The position numbers were made by a program, and so were the translations under genes. The notes under the pieces were generated by a model. The model worked only from the letters and a program-made list of their open reading frames with translations. It was not told the origin of the DNA and did not search any database. Shown piece by piece: positions 1-7,070 of a stretch of DNA of 8,964 nucleotides (its first letter is position 1; each line of letters opens with the position of its first letter). The stretch comes from Cloacimonetes bacterium UBA5456 (GTDB taxonomy: Bacteria; Cloacimonadota; Cloacimonadia; Cloacimonadales; Cloacimonadaceae): assembly GCA_002427325.1 (NCBI GenBank), contig DIQS01000048.1, positions 1 to 8,964 on the forward strand, read 5' to 3'.

Positions 1-7
1 GGTTCTG

Positions 8-34
8 GTCATGATATGGTCATGATGTGGTCAT
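8..34 (+). repeat. Short 11-bp tandem repeat (two full units and a partial third)
   Basis: Units GTCATGATATG (8-18) and GTCATGATGTG (19-29) differ at one base and are followed by GTCAT (30-34). The array overlaps the left 23-bp element. It could be the edge of a longer tandem array outside the window. Confidence 0.55.
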
Positions 35-44
35 CGCCATGAGC
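22..44 (+). repeat. Left copy of a 23-bp element repeated in inverted orientation at the window's far end
   Basis: Positions 22-44 match the reverse complement of 8942-8964 at 22 of 23 positions (the difference is G at 36 against A). Both copies are followed, on the same side, by a second GATGAGC after a variable spacer (60-66 here; reverse strand of about 8931-8937 at the other end). The similarity reaches the very end of the window on the right, so that copy may extend further outside. It looks like a dispersed intergenic repeat. Confidence 0.7.
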
Positions 45-253
45 GTATCATCACCAAACGATGAGCTGAACCCAATAGGTAAGACACAGCAAGGCAGGAG
101 GTTATGAGGGGATTTGGAATTTTGCTTCAAGTCAATAAACGCATAAATTGATGAACAATTCAGAATATCATGCTTATGTGGCTATAATCATGTATGTTAG
201 CTCAATGGCTGTGTTGTAATTTTCGAAGCCTTTGCTCAAAAAATAATCTCGTC

Positions 254-3200
254 TTATCCCTGTTTCAGAGGCATGCTCACAAAGACAGTCGTGCCCCTAT
301 TTTCTACGCTCTTGATCCAGATATTCCCGCCATGTAGGTCAACGATGCGTTTCGAGGTGGAAAGCCCCAATCCCAGTCCGCTGGAACGGTATTCAACGGT
401 TCCCGACTTATGGGCATATATCTCATTGAGCTCATAGAACTTACGGAAGACATTTTTAAGCTGATATTCAGGGATTCCGATGCCGTTATCCTGCACAAAA
501 AAGACCATGCTTTCCTTGCCTTCAATGCGTTCTTGATGGAAAGCCGCCATTCTCGCACCGATGATAATTGTGCCAAAATCGTTGGTAAAGCGTATCGCAT
601 TGAGCACCAAATTATAGATCATCAGATGCAGCCCTTCCCAGTTCGCATATAGCTCCGGCAGCTTTTTCTCCACTTCGAGGCGAATGAACATCTTGCGATT
701 TCGCGAGAGAATCTCCACTTCCTGCTGCACCAATTCCAGGATCTCATTCACATTCACCATCGACATATTTAGCTCTTTTGTAAGGTTGTAGCGGTTCATC
801 GTGGTGATATCACCGGCGGTGAGGATGAGCTTTTTGACGGACTGTTCGATCTTGTCAACGATCTCGTCTTTTTCGTCTTCATCTGAATAGAGTTTGCGTT
901 TGAGCCGCGAAACATAGCTCTGAAGCGTGGTTAGTGGGGTATTGAGCTCATGCGAGACGATCGCCATGAACTCATCTTTAAGCAGTTCAAAGCCTTTAAG
1001 TTCATTGCTTTTTTGCAGGATGCTTTCATAGTGCATTGCGTTCTTTATCGCGATAGAAACCTGCTCCGCATAAAGCGATATAATCTCTTGTTTGAGATAC
1101 ATAGCTCGCCTATTGTCATCCATATTATCAAGATAGAGGAAGCCAAAGATTGTGTCGTTTACAATTATGGGCGTACAGAAGATGGTATAGAGTCGATAGT
1201 CTTGCACGCTGATCGCATCCATGAAACGCTTGTCGTCCATAGCGTTAAAGGTGCTGATCATCTCCTCTCTGCTCTGAGATTCAGCCAACACGGATTTGCT
1301 CACGCCTGCGACCTTGGTCAAGAACTGCTTCTCTCTATCCATCTGCACTTTATAGATGTTGTTGCCATCGCTATCTCTTTTGATGAGAAAACCTCGTCCG
1401 GCATTGGTGAAATCGATTGCAGAAGACACAATTTCCTGTTCGAGATCGTCAATATCCACGATTCTCATCAGATCATGCGAGATTTCAATGAGTTGATTCA
1501 TCTTTTGGATGCGCATGGTAATTTCAGAATAGTCCTGTATCCTCAGCAAGAGTGCGGCGAGATGTTGGCGTATATTTCGCATCATAGCAAGCTCTTGGCG
1601 CGTGAAAGGCAGCTCTCCATCATCGGAGAGGATGAGATAGCCAATCTGCTTGAAACCCGCTTGCAATGGGATGATGGCGACATTGCGTTTGTCCAAAGTG
1701 GTGATGACGAGATTGTCGTTGCGCATTGCCCTGTTGATCTCATCGCTGAGCCGAGCGGTGATTGCGCCGGATTGATTGAAGTTAAAAGAATGAAAAATAG
1801 TGTAATTCTGTATCTTTTCAGAGTATTGCATGAGCTGGAAACGCCAGGGAGAAAAGACCTCATTCACTCCTTTTTCGATCAAGAACTTGATGCGATCCAA
1901 GTTATTCACATTGGCGATGTCAAAAAGCAATTCGTTCCATTTTCTGCGAGAATCTCTTGCGCGCGACTTGAGCGGGATAAGGTCAAACTTCTTCAGGTTC
2001 TTAATCTGGTATTCATTGAGAGAGAGATAGTTAGACCTATCATCTTTAGGTGTATTCTCGGTGATCTTAAAAAGATATTCTTGATACTCAGCATAGGCTT
2101 TTTCTGCCAAAGAATCCTGCTTGAGCTCCAAGAGAATCTGCAGGCGTATCTGCATGAGTTCCACATTTAGCTGATAATATTCAAAATCAATCCATTTATC
2201 GAGATTATTTTTGACTCTTCTGAGTATGTCTCGAAGCGGAATCTCGGTGGAGAGCAAATCCAGCCTAAGCTGTATCACATCAAGCTTACACAGCCAATAG
2301 CGGTAGTTGTTTTGCGTAGCGAGTTCGCGTCCTTTGTTGATGGTCTCCTGGGCTCGGGAATAGTTGCCCAGTCCATAGTTGCACATCGCTTCCATGGTAT
2401 AAAACACGGTTATAGCATAGAGGTTGTTGATCTCGCCGGCATAGTGCAAGGCTAATTTCAACTCTTCTAATGCCTTATCATATCTATTCTCCGCCATGGC
2501 AATGAGGCTGAGAACGTTGTGATGGAACTCTTCTTCGTGCAGAAGTTTGAAATTGATATCTACATTACTGCCGAGCAAACTTCTGAGCTTCTTGGGGCTC
2601 ATCATCTCGCTGAGATAGTAGAAGTATGTCTTAACTAAGGGGTTTATCTCTCTTAAATGTCCCTTGATAAGATCGGGTTCATTCTGCAGAATATAATCAA
2701 AATAATAGCCGAAGCCTTTGATCTTACTCTTTGTGAGCGCGAGATTTCGCTTTACTGAGTCCTTATAGCTCGCACGCCCCACGGCTTGCTCAAGCTCATA
2801 ACAAGCGTCGAGAAGGGTCTCAGCTTCCTGAAAATAGCCCATTTTAATCTTTGCCTCACCTTGATTGAGCAGCGATAAAGCCTTCATGGTGGTGAGGTTA
2901 AGCTCTTCTGCATGCTGCAGCGCAAGCTGTGAAAACTCTATAGATTTGAGAGTGTCGCCCTGTTTGAGATAGAGGTCGGACAAGTTGTTATAAATCAGTC
3001 CAAGATATCGGCGGATATTGTATCTCTTCCAGATGTTTAGAGCTTGATAGAGGTGTTCGTTTGCCTCTTCGATGTTCTTCTGATTGCTATAAAAAACGCC
3101 GAGGTCGTTGTGCATCGTCGCCAAGCGAATCATGACCTTTGCATCGTGTTCCGGAGGAATCGCCATGAGGAAATCTTCCAATATCTTGATGGCTCTATCT

Positions 3201-5710
3201 TGCTCGCCCATAATGTTATAATAGACAGCAAGCCTATCAGTGAAGGCGATTAAAAGCTCGAGCGGCATCTCTTCGGAGAGCGCCATATCAAGGTAATGTT
3301 TAGCCTTTTCGGGGTCGGTCTTCATATAGATTTGAATCAGCCCCAGCCAAGCCTGAAGCTGCTGTTTGCCGGTCACTTGCAGCTCATCGGCTTTCAAGAA
3401 ATCCACAAGCGCATCTTTATAGTTTTCCATGAGCAAATGAATCGTCCCGATGAGGTGATATTTCTCAAATAACTCCGGGATCATATTGCTCTTATCCAGC
3501 ATAGAACTCGCTTTCTTGACAAGTCCCGTCATCTCAGTCTTTTCTTGGAAAGCGGATAAGTCTTGAATGATTTCCATCAGGCTTACATCAGTGCGCGGAT
3601 CAAAATCAAGCTCCAGCACGTGTAGCATAGCGTCATAAGCCTCAGCGAGTTCGAAATTTTCACCATAGAGACTGATGAGCTTTAGATAATATTTCCTTGC
3701 CGATTGGTAGTCCTCTGCAATATAAGAGTTTTCGATCAGCCCAAAGCAGGTTTCTTTATCTACAACATCAATGCTTTCATGATATTGTAACAGCCTCTTC
3801 GAGATAAATCCCAAGAGTTTCGGGTCACTTTCGGCAACCATGCGCTTCTTGGTCTCTTTAAAGGTAAACCTATAGTATTTACCGTCTTTAGCTAAGATCT
3901 CATTATAAATTGCATCATTTAGCATGTTATAAAGCTCTGTATCGCTTATCTTTAAGAGGTATATCATCAGCTCTCTATCCAGCTTGGTTTGCACTACGCT
4001 CAATCTCTGCAAGAGTGCATAGGACTGAGTGGTCAGATTTCGCATCCTCGCATAGATGGAGTGCATGAGGTTATTGGGAAGAGTGTAATCCTTGAGCGTA
4101 AAGATGAAGGCAGGTTTTGCACCAAATTGAATCATATCTCGTTGCACAAGATCAATCAAGATCTCTTTGATGAAATGAGGATTCCCCGCCGAGCGCTCAA
4201 ATATCTCTCTATAAAGTGCTTCCGGCGGAGTAACTGGCAGCAGCTTATGGATATAATTCAAACTCTCTTCATAGCTGAGGAAAGGGATATTGGTGAGCAC
4301 CACGTGGTCGATCTGACCGGCTTTATTGAAATCCGTGCAAGAGAAAACAATGAGCATTCTCTGCTTCACAAGCATGGACGAAAGATAGTTCAAAAACTCA
4401 ATGGTATGCCGCCCCACATGCTGGAAGTTCCTGATGAGGAAGATAACCGGCTTCTTCAAAGAAAGCTGTATGAGCAAGTCTTTTACAGACTCAAAATCCT
4501 GCCTGATATCACCGGCTGTTTGCGAGATCTTCTTTGCCTCTTTCACATCAGAAAAGAGATAGTGTTTAAACCTTTCAGAGATGCTGTTAAGTGCTTCATA
4601 TTCCTTTAGTTCTTCCTTGCTTATAGATTGCAGATACTCTTTGATGAGGGCGAAGAAGGGGTCATGTTCGCTCTGACTGCAGGAATAGTCAAAAAGATAA
4701 TATTCCCTGCCCAAAAGGTGGTATCTAAAGAGGGACATGATGCTATCTTTACCCAAGCCATCTCCGCCGATCAGCGAGACAATCTTGCCATTGGAATTGT
4801 TTATCGCAGGAAGATAGTCAAGCAATTGATGTGCATAGCTTTCCCTAACCATATAGCTGTTGAAAGTCATGGTATTTACCACCGACCATGATGCTGAAAA
4901 AGAGTACTCTTTATGCTGAATGCGGTTGATATAAGCGATGATCTCTTCCACGTTTTCAAATCTATTCTCGGGATTTCTCTCCAAAAGCCGGAGGATGAAT
5001 CTCTCCAATTCTGGCGGGATACTGCGATTCAGCGTGGAAGGGAATTTGGGGATAAAGTATTGATGTCCGCCGGAAATCAGCGCATTGATTTGGTCTAAAC
5101 TATAGGGAAATGAGCCCGTGCAAAGGCGATATAGCATCACTCCCAGCGCATAAAAGTCGCTCTTATGACTTGCCGGCTGTCCGGTATAGAGTTCCGGTGC
5201 AAGATAGGGCAGCGAGCCAGTTACGTTCTGCTTATCATCTTCCTGATTAATCTTCGAAAAGCCATAGTCAATGAGGTTTATCTCGATCTGCGAGCCTTCC
5301 ATTTTATAGAGAACGTTCTCAAGCTTAAGGTCTTTATGCAGAATGTTTTGACTGTGCAGAGCATCGAGAGCATAGCAGGTCTGCACCACAACGTCATAGA
5401 TGAGCCCCACCCGATTCTTGCTGAACTTGAAATTGGCAAGAGTTCTGCCCTCAAAATACTCGCTGACAAAGTAGATATGATCGCCAACATGCCCAAAGTC
5501 CACCACATGCGCGAGATTGGGATGATTGATCTGAGTGATATGGTGCATATCCTCAGCCGAGAAGTGTTTATACAACTCTTCCGAGGATAGATATTGAAAA
5601 AGTTTTAAGCTATAAATCTTGTCTTCGCGGATGTCGCGAACTTTATAAACATTCGCCCAACTGCCTGAGCCGAGGCTTTCGATAACTTCATAACGATGAT
5701 CTATATACAT
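254..5710 (-). CDS. Hybrid serine/threonine kinase - NTPase - TPR - GAF - histidine kinase
   Basis: This is a signalling protein of about 1818 residues that joins a Hanks-type Ser/Thr kinase to a two-component sensor kinase. Domains seen in order: protein kinase (about 7-265) with glycine loop GSGSWANV at 14-21, Lys36, HKD loop with Asp127, DYG at 148-150 and APE at 171-173; an AAA/STAND-like NTPase (about 285-600) with Walker A GGDGLGKDS at 315-323 and a SAGNPHFIKEI motif near 508; a TPR-rich helical region (about 610-1240); a divergent GAF (about 1264-1395) and a second GAF (about 1402-1560); HisKA with SHELNTPL and phospho-acceptor His1587; HATPase with Asn1704, G1 box DNGIGIP at 1741-1747 and G2 box GLGLGL at 1778-1783. 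No signal peptide or membrane segment is apparent, so it is probably cytosolic. I chose the ATG at 5710 because GGAG lies 7 nt upstream; a TTG seven codons earlier has no such support. The layout resembles cyanobacterial HstK-like and fungal group X hybrid kinases. The signal and target are unknown, and no receiver domain is fused or adjacent. Confidence 0.93.
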   Translation of the reverse strand: MYIDHRYEVIESLGSGSWANVYKVRDIREDKIYSLKLFQYLSSEELYKHFSAEDMHHITQINHPNLAHVVDFGHVGDHIYFVSEYFEGRTLANFKFSKNRVGLIYDVVVQTCYALDALHSQNILHKDLKLENVLYKMEGSQIEINLIDYGFSKINQEDDKQNVTGSLPYLAPELYTGQPASHKSDFYALGVMLYRLCTGSFPYSLDQINALISGGHQYFIPKFPSTLNRSIPPELERFILRLLERNPENRFENVEEIIAYINRIQHKEYSFSASWSVVNTMTFNSYMVRESYAHQLLDYLPAINNSNGKIVSLIGGDGLGKDSIMSLFRYHLLGREYYLFDYSCSQSEHDPFFALIKEYLQSISKEELKEYEALNSISERFKHYLFSDVKEAKKISQTAGDIRQDFESVKDLLIQLSLKKPVIFLIRNFQHVGRHTIEFLNYLSSMLVKQRMLIVFSCTDFNKAGQIDHVVLTNIPFLSYEESLNYIHKLLPVTPPEALYREIFERSAGNPHFIKEILIDLVQRDMIQFGAKPAFIFTLKDYTLPNNLMHSIYARMRNLTTQSYALLQRLSVVQTKLDRELMIYLLKISDTELYNMLNDAIYNEILAKDGKYYRFTFKETKKRMVAESDPKLLGFISKRLLQYHESIDVVDKETCFGLIENSYIAEDYQSARKYYLKLISLYGENFELAEAYDAMLHVLELDFDPRTDVSLMEIIQDLSAFQEKTEMTGLVKKASSMLDKSNMIPELFEKYHLIGTIHLLMENYKDALVDFLKADELQVTGKQQLQAWLGLIQIYMKTDPEKAKHYLDMALSEEMPLELLIAFTDRLAVYYNIMGEQDRAIKILEDFLMAIPPEHDAKVMIRLATMHNDLGVFYSNQKNIEEANEHLYQALNIWKRYNIRRYLGLIYNNLSDLYLKQGDTLKSIEFSQLALQHAEELNLTTMKALSLLNQGEAKIKMGYFQEAETLLDACYELEQAVGRASYKDSVKRNLALTKSKIKGFGYYFDYILQNEPDLIKGHLREINPLVKTYFYYLSEMMSPKKLRSLLGSNVDINFKLLHEEEFHHNVLSLIAMAENRYDKALEELKLALHYAGEINNLYAITVFYTMEAMCNYGLGNYSRAQETINKGRELATQNNYRYWLCKLDVIQLRLDLLSTEIPLRDILRRVKNNLDKWIDFEYYQLNVELMQIRLQILLELKQDSLAEKAYAEYQEYLFKITENTPKDDRSNYLSLNEYQIKNLKKFDLIPLKSRARDSRRKWNELLFDIANVNNLDRIKFLIEKGVNEVFSPWRFQLMQYSEKIQNYTIFHSFNFNQSGAITARLSDEINRAMRNDNLVITTLDKRNVAIIPLQAGFKQIGYLILSDDGELPFTRQELAMMRNIRQHLAALLLRIQDYSEITMRIQKMNQLIEISHDLMRIVDIDDLEQEIVSSAIDFTNAGRGFLIKRDSDGNNIYKVQMDREKQFLTKVAGVSKSVLAESQSREEMISTFNAMDDKRFMDAISVQDYRLYTIFCTPIIVNDTIFGFLYLDNMDDNRRAMYLKQEIISLYAEQVSIAIKNAMHYESILQKSNELKGFELLKDEFMAIVSHELNTPLTTLQSYVSRLKRKLYSDEDEKDEIVDKIEQSVKKLILTAGDITTMNRYNLTKELNMSMVNVNEILELVQQEVEILSRNRKMFIRLEVEKKLPELYANWEGLHLMIYNLVLNAIRFTNDFGTIIIGARMAAFHQERIEGKESMVFFVQDNGIGIPEYQLKNVFRKFYELNEIYAHKSGTVEYRSSGLGLGLSTSKRIVDLHGGNIWIKSVENRGTTVFVSMPLKQG

Positions 5711-5754
5711 TACACTACTCCAAAACAGCAATAGTTATGCAAGCTTTATATAGA

Positions 5755-5771
5755 GTCAATCGCTGTCAATC
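5755..5771 (-). repeat. Heptamer direct repeat GATTGAC with 10-bp pitch upstream of the hybrid kinase gene
   Basis: On the minus strand GATTGAC occurs twice (5771-5765 and 5761-5755), with starts exactly 10 bp apart, in the 62-nt gap between the acyltransferase stop and the kinase ATG. Same-face direct repeats at one helical turn are the usual geometry for response-regulator or dimeric activator sites. The first copy contains a perfect TTGACA (5769-5764), but the nearest TATAAA (5750-5745) is only 13 bp away, too close for a standard sigma70 promoter. Function is inferred. Confidence 0.35.
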
Positions 5772-5772
5772 T

Positions 5773-6663
5773 TTATCTTTCAAAAAAGTCGTGAGCATGC
5801 TTCCAGCGCTTGTGAACCCAGAACCATTGTGAAGGATATTCGTGAATATAACTCTCTATATGTTGATTAACTTTCTTCAACACGAGGACATAGTTTTCCT
5901 CTTCATCACTGAGTTCGCGCTCGATGATTGGCTCATGGAATTCGAAAGTGATACTATCGTCGGCATTGCGGACAACAAAGCCTGGAACTATTGGAATCTG
6001 ATATCTTAGCGAAATCTTGGCAACACCCTTCCAATGCGAGGCTGGAAAGCCCAAAAAGTCCATAATCAGTCCGCTTTTCCCCGCATTTTGATCCGCCAAG
6101 ATCGCAACAACCCGATTCTCTTTGAGATCACCCATCATGCCCTTAAGCCCGCGTTTCATGTCGATGATCCTCAGCCCTGACCGCGTGCGAATCCGATTCG
6201 TATAATCATCAAACAGCCTATTACGTTGTCTTTTCACGATCACACTGAGCGGAACACCAACCATTGGCAGGACTCTCGCAGCCTCCCAATTCCCAAAATG
6301 AGCCGTTGCAAGAATCACCCCTCTCCCCTCTTTGAGTGCATTATCCAGATGTTCCTTTCCCTTGATCTCGCTCTTCTTGAGCAAATCATCGTCGCTGACC
6401 AGATATTCATCGATGATATTGAGTGCCATCTGGCGATATACATTTTTGAGAACGCTCTTGATCTCGGGCTCATCCCACTGTGGATAGACAGCTCGGAGTT
6501 GCTTTTCCGCAACCTCTCGCCTAATTCCTATCCCATATCCCACCGAGCTAAACAACCATACAACAATGGCTTTGCTACACCTATATGGTAAAAGGCGCAG
6601 CAAAGCCACGAGCACCCGAAACGGGTAATATTCCAGCCTATTCAACAGGAAGTTCTTTGGCAT
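5773..6663 (-). CDS. LpxL/HtrB-family lysophospholipid (lipid A-type) acyltransferase
   Basis: This 296-residue protein belongs to the lipid A biosynthesis acyltransferase family (LpxL/HtrB/MsbB type). Those enzymes transfer an acyl chain from acyl-ACP onto a lipid A precursor or a related glycolipid at the inner face of the inner membrane. Visible hallmarks are the catalytic H-x4-E motif HFGNWE at 122-127, a conserved ADQNAG segment around Asp191, the IPIVPGF strand near 223-229 and the C-terminal QWFWVHKRWK block at 279-288. The hydrophobic, basic N-terminus (about 13-45) fits membrane association. Length is normal for the family. The ATG overlaps the thioredoxin TGA by one base (TGATG), and an AGGAAGG ribosome-binding site sits inside the last thioredoxin codons, so translation is probably coupled. 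The exact acceptor and acylation step cannot be told from sequence; a mycobacterial PatA-like or ornithine/other lipid role is less likely but open. Confidence 0.9.
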   Translation of the reverse strand: MPKNFLLNRLEYYPFRVLVALLRLLPYRCSKAIVVWLFSSVGYGIGIRREVAEKQLRAVYPQWDEPEIKSVLKNVYRQMALNIIDEYLVSDDDLLKKSEIKGKEHLDNALKEGRGVILATAHFGNWEAARVLPMVGVPLSVIVKRQRNRLFDDYTNRIRTRSGLRIIDMKRGLKGMMGDLKENRVVAILADQNAGKSGLIMDFLGFPASHWKGVAKISLRYQIPIVPGFVVRNADDSITFEFHEPIIERELSDEEENYVLVLKKVNQHIESYIHEYPSQWFWVHKRWKHAHDFFER

Positions 6664-6980
6664 CAGCCTTCCTGGATTACGGCATCAATCTTGTTGAGTA
6701 AGACATTCTTAGGAACCACTCCGATGGAGCTATCTTTAAGCTCGCCATCTTTGAAGAAAAGCAAAGTAGGGATACTCATAACACCATACTTCGATGCAAG
6801 TTGAGGATACATATCGACATCGAGTTTACCGACGACGACATCCTGTCTTTCCTTTGCAATTTCTTCCAAAGTGGGAGCGATCATGCGACAAGGACCGCAC
6901 CACGCAGCCCAAAAGTCCACAACGACCACACCACTATCGATGATTTCCTTAAAATTCAGGTCTGTTAATTCCACTGTCAT
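6663..6980 (-). CDS. trxA: Thioredoxin
   Basis: A 105-residue classical single-domain thioredoxin, the cytosolic dithiol reductant that cycles with thioredoxin reductase. The active site is WCGPC with Cys28 and Cys31, preceded by the FWAAW strand. The buried Asp (Asp22, equivalent to E. coli Asp26) and the cis-Pro loop SIPT (Pro71) are both present. Length is typical of TrxA, and no signal peptide or extra domain is seen, which argues against a periplasmic thiol-disulfide protein. The ATG is preceded by AGAGGT at about 9-10 nt. A good sigma70-like promoter lies 34-61 nt upstream, in the gap after hydG. The stop codon overlaps the start of the acyltransferase, so the two genes form a tight pair. 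It may be the housekeeping thioredoxin or one of several paralogues. Confidence 0.95.
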   Translation of the reverse strand: MTVELTDLNFKEIIDSGVVVVDFWAAWCGPCRMIAPTLEEIAKERQDVVVGKLDVDMYPQLASKYGVMSIPTLLFFKDGELKDSSIGVVPKNVLLNKIDAVIQEG

Positions 6981-7013
6981 TTCAAATCTACCTCTGTTTA
7001 TATTCTTACAAAC

Positions 7014-7041
7014 ATAATAAGGCGATTTTCCGTTTTGACAA
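7014..7041 (-). promoter_or_regulatory. Sigma70-like promoter of the thioredoxin-acyltransferase unit
   Basis: On the minus strand a TTGTCA -35 hexamer (7041-7036) and a TATTAT -10 hexamer (7019-7014) are separated by 16 bp; each matches the consensus at five of six positions. The predicted start near 7007 would leave a leader of about 27 nt before the thioredoxin ATG at 6980. The site lies wholly between the hydG stop and trxA. It is a motif match, without experimental support. Confidence 0.55.
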
Positions 7042-7053
7042 ATCCATGCACGA

Positions 7054-7070
7054 GATCAATAGAATTGATC
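7054..7070 (-). repeat. Perfect 7-bp inverted repeat spanning the hydG stop codon
   Basis: Two arms of 7 bp (GATCAAT and ATTGATC) flank a 3-nt loop and include the last hydG codons and its TGA. The stem is AT-rich and no U-tract follows on the minus strand, so it is not a canonical intrinsic terminator. It could be a weak 3'-end structure or chance. Confidence 0.4.

Larger units (their letters stand above)
1..253. other. Non-coding region downstream of the hybrid kinase gene
   Basis: No credible gene is seen. The left end holds the tandem and inverted repeats. On the plus strand there is a perfect TATAAT at 183-188 with only a weak TTCAGA -35 match at 159-164 (18-bp spacer), pointing into the 3' end of the kinase gene. 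No stem followed by a U-run is found just after the kinase stop, so no intrinsic terminator is assigned. Confidence 0.5.

Noticed and set aside
104..151. 15-codon plus-strand frame preceded by AGGAGG
   Set aside because: The purine-rich site is only 2 nt from the ATG, too close for normal initiation, and the peptide is very short with no family likeness.
950..2170. Long plus-strand open frame of 406 codons opposite the GAF/histidine kinase part of the large gene
   Set aside because: It lies entirely antisense to a gene with clear domains, and its composition (many Ile, His, Leu and Asp) is what codon bias on the other strand produces. No family motif or ribosome-binding site supports it.
3989..4609. 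Plus-strand open frame of 206 codons opposite the NTPase module
   Set aside because: Antisense shadow of the hybrid kinase gene with no recognisable domain.
5711..5731. Upstream TTG start for the hybrid kinase giving seven extra residues
   Set aside because: The GGAG ribosome-binding site falls inside that extension and is correctly spaced for the ATG at 5710; the kinase domain starts right after it.
7054..7070. Intrinsic terminator after hydG
   Set aside because: The 7-bp stem is perfect but AT-rich and is not followed by a U-tract, so a terminator call is not justified.
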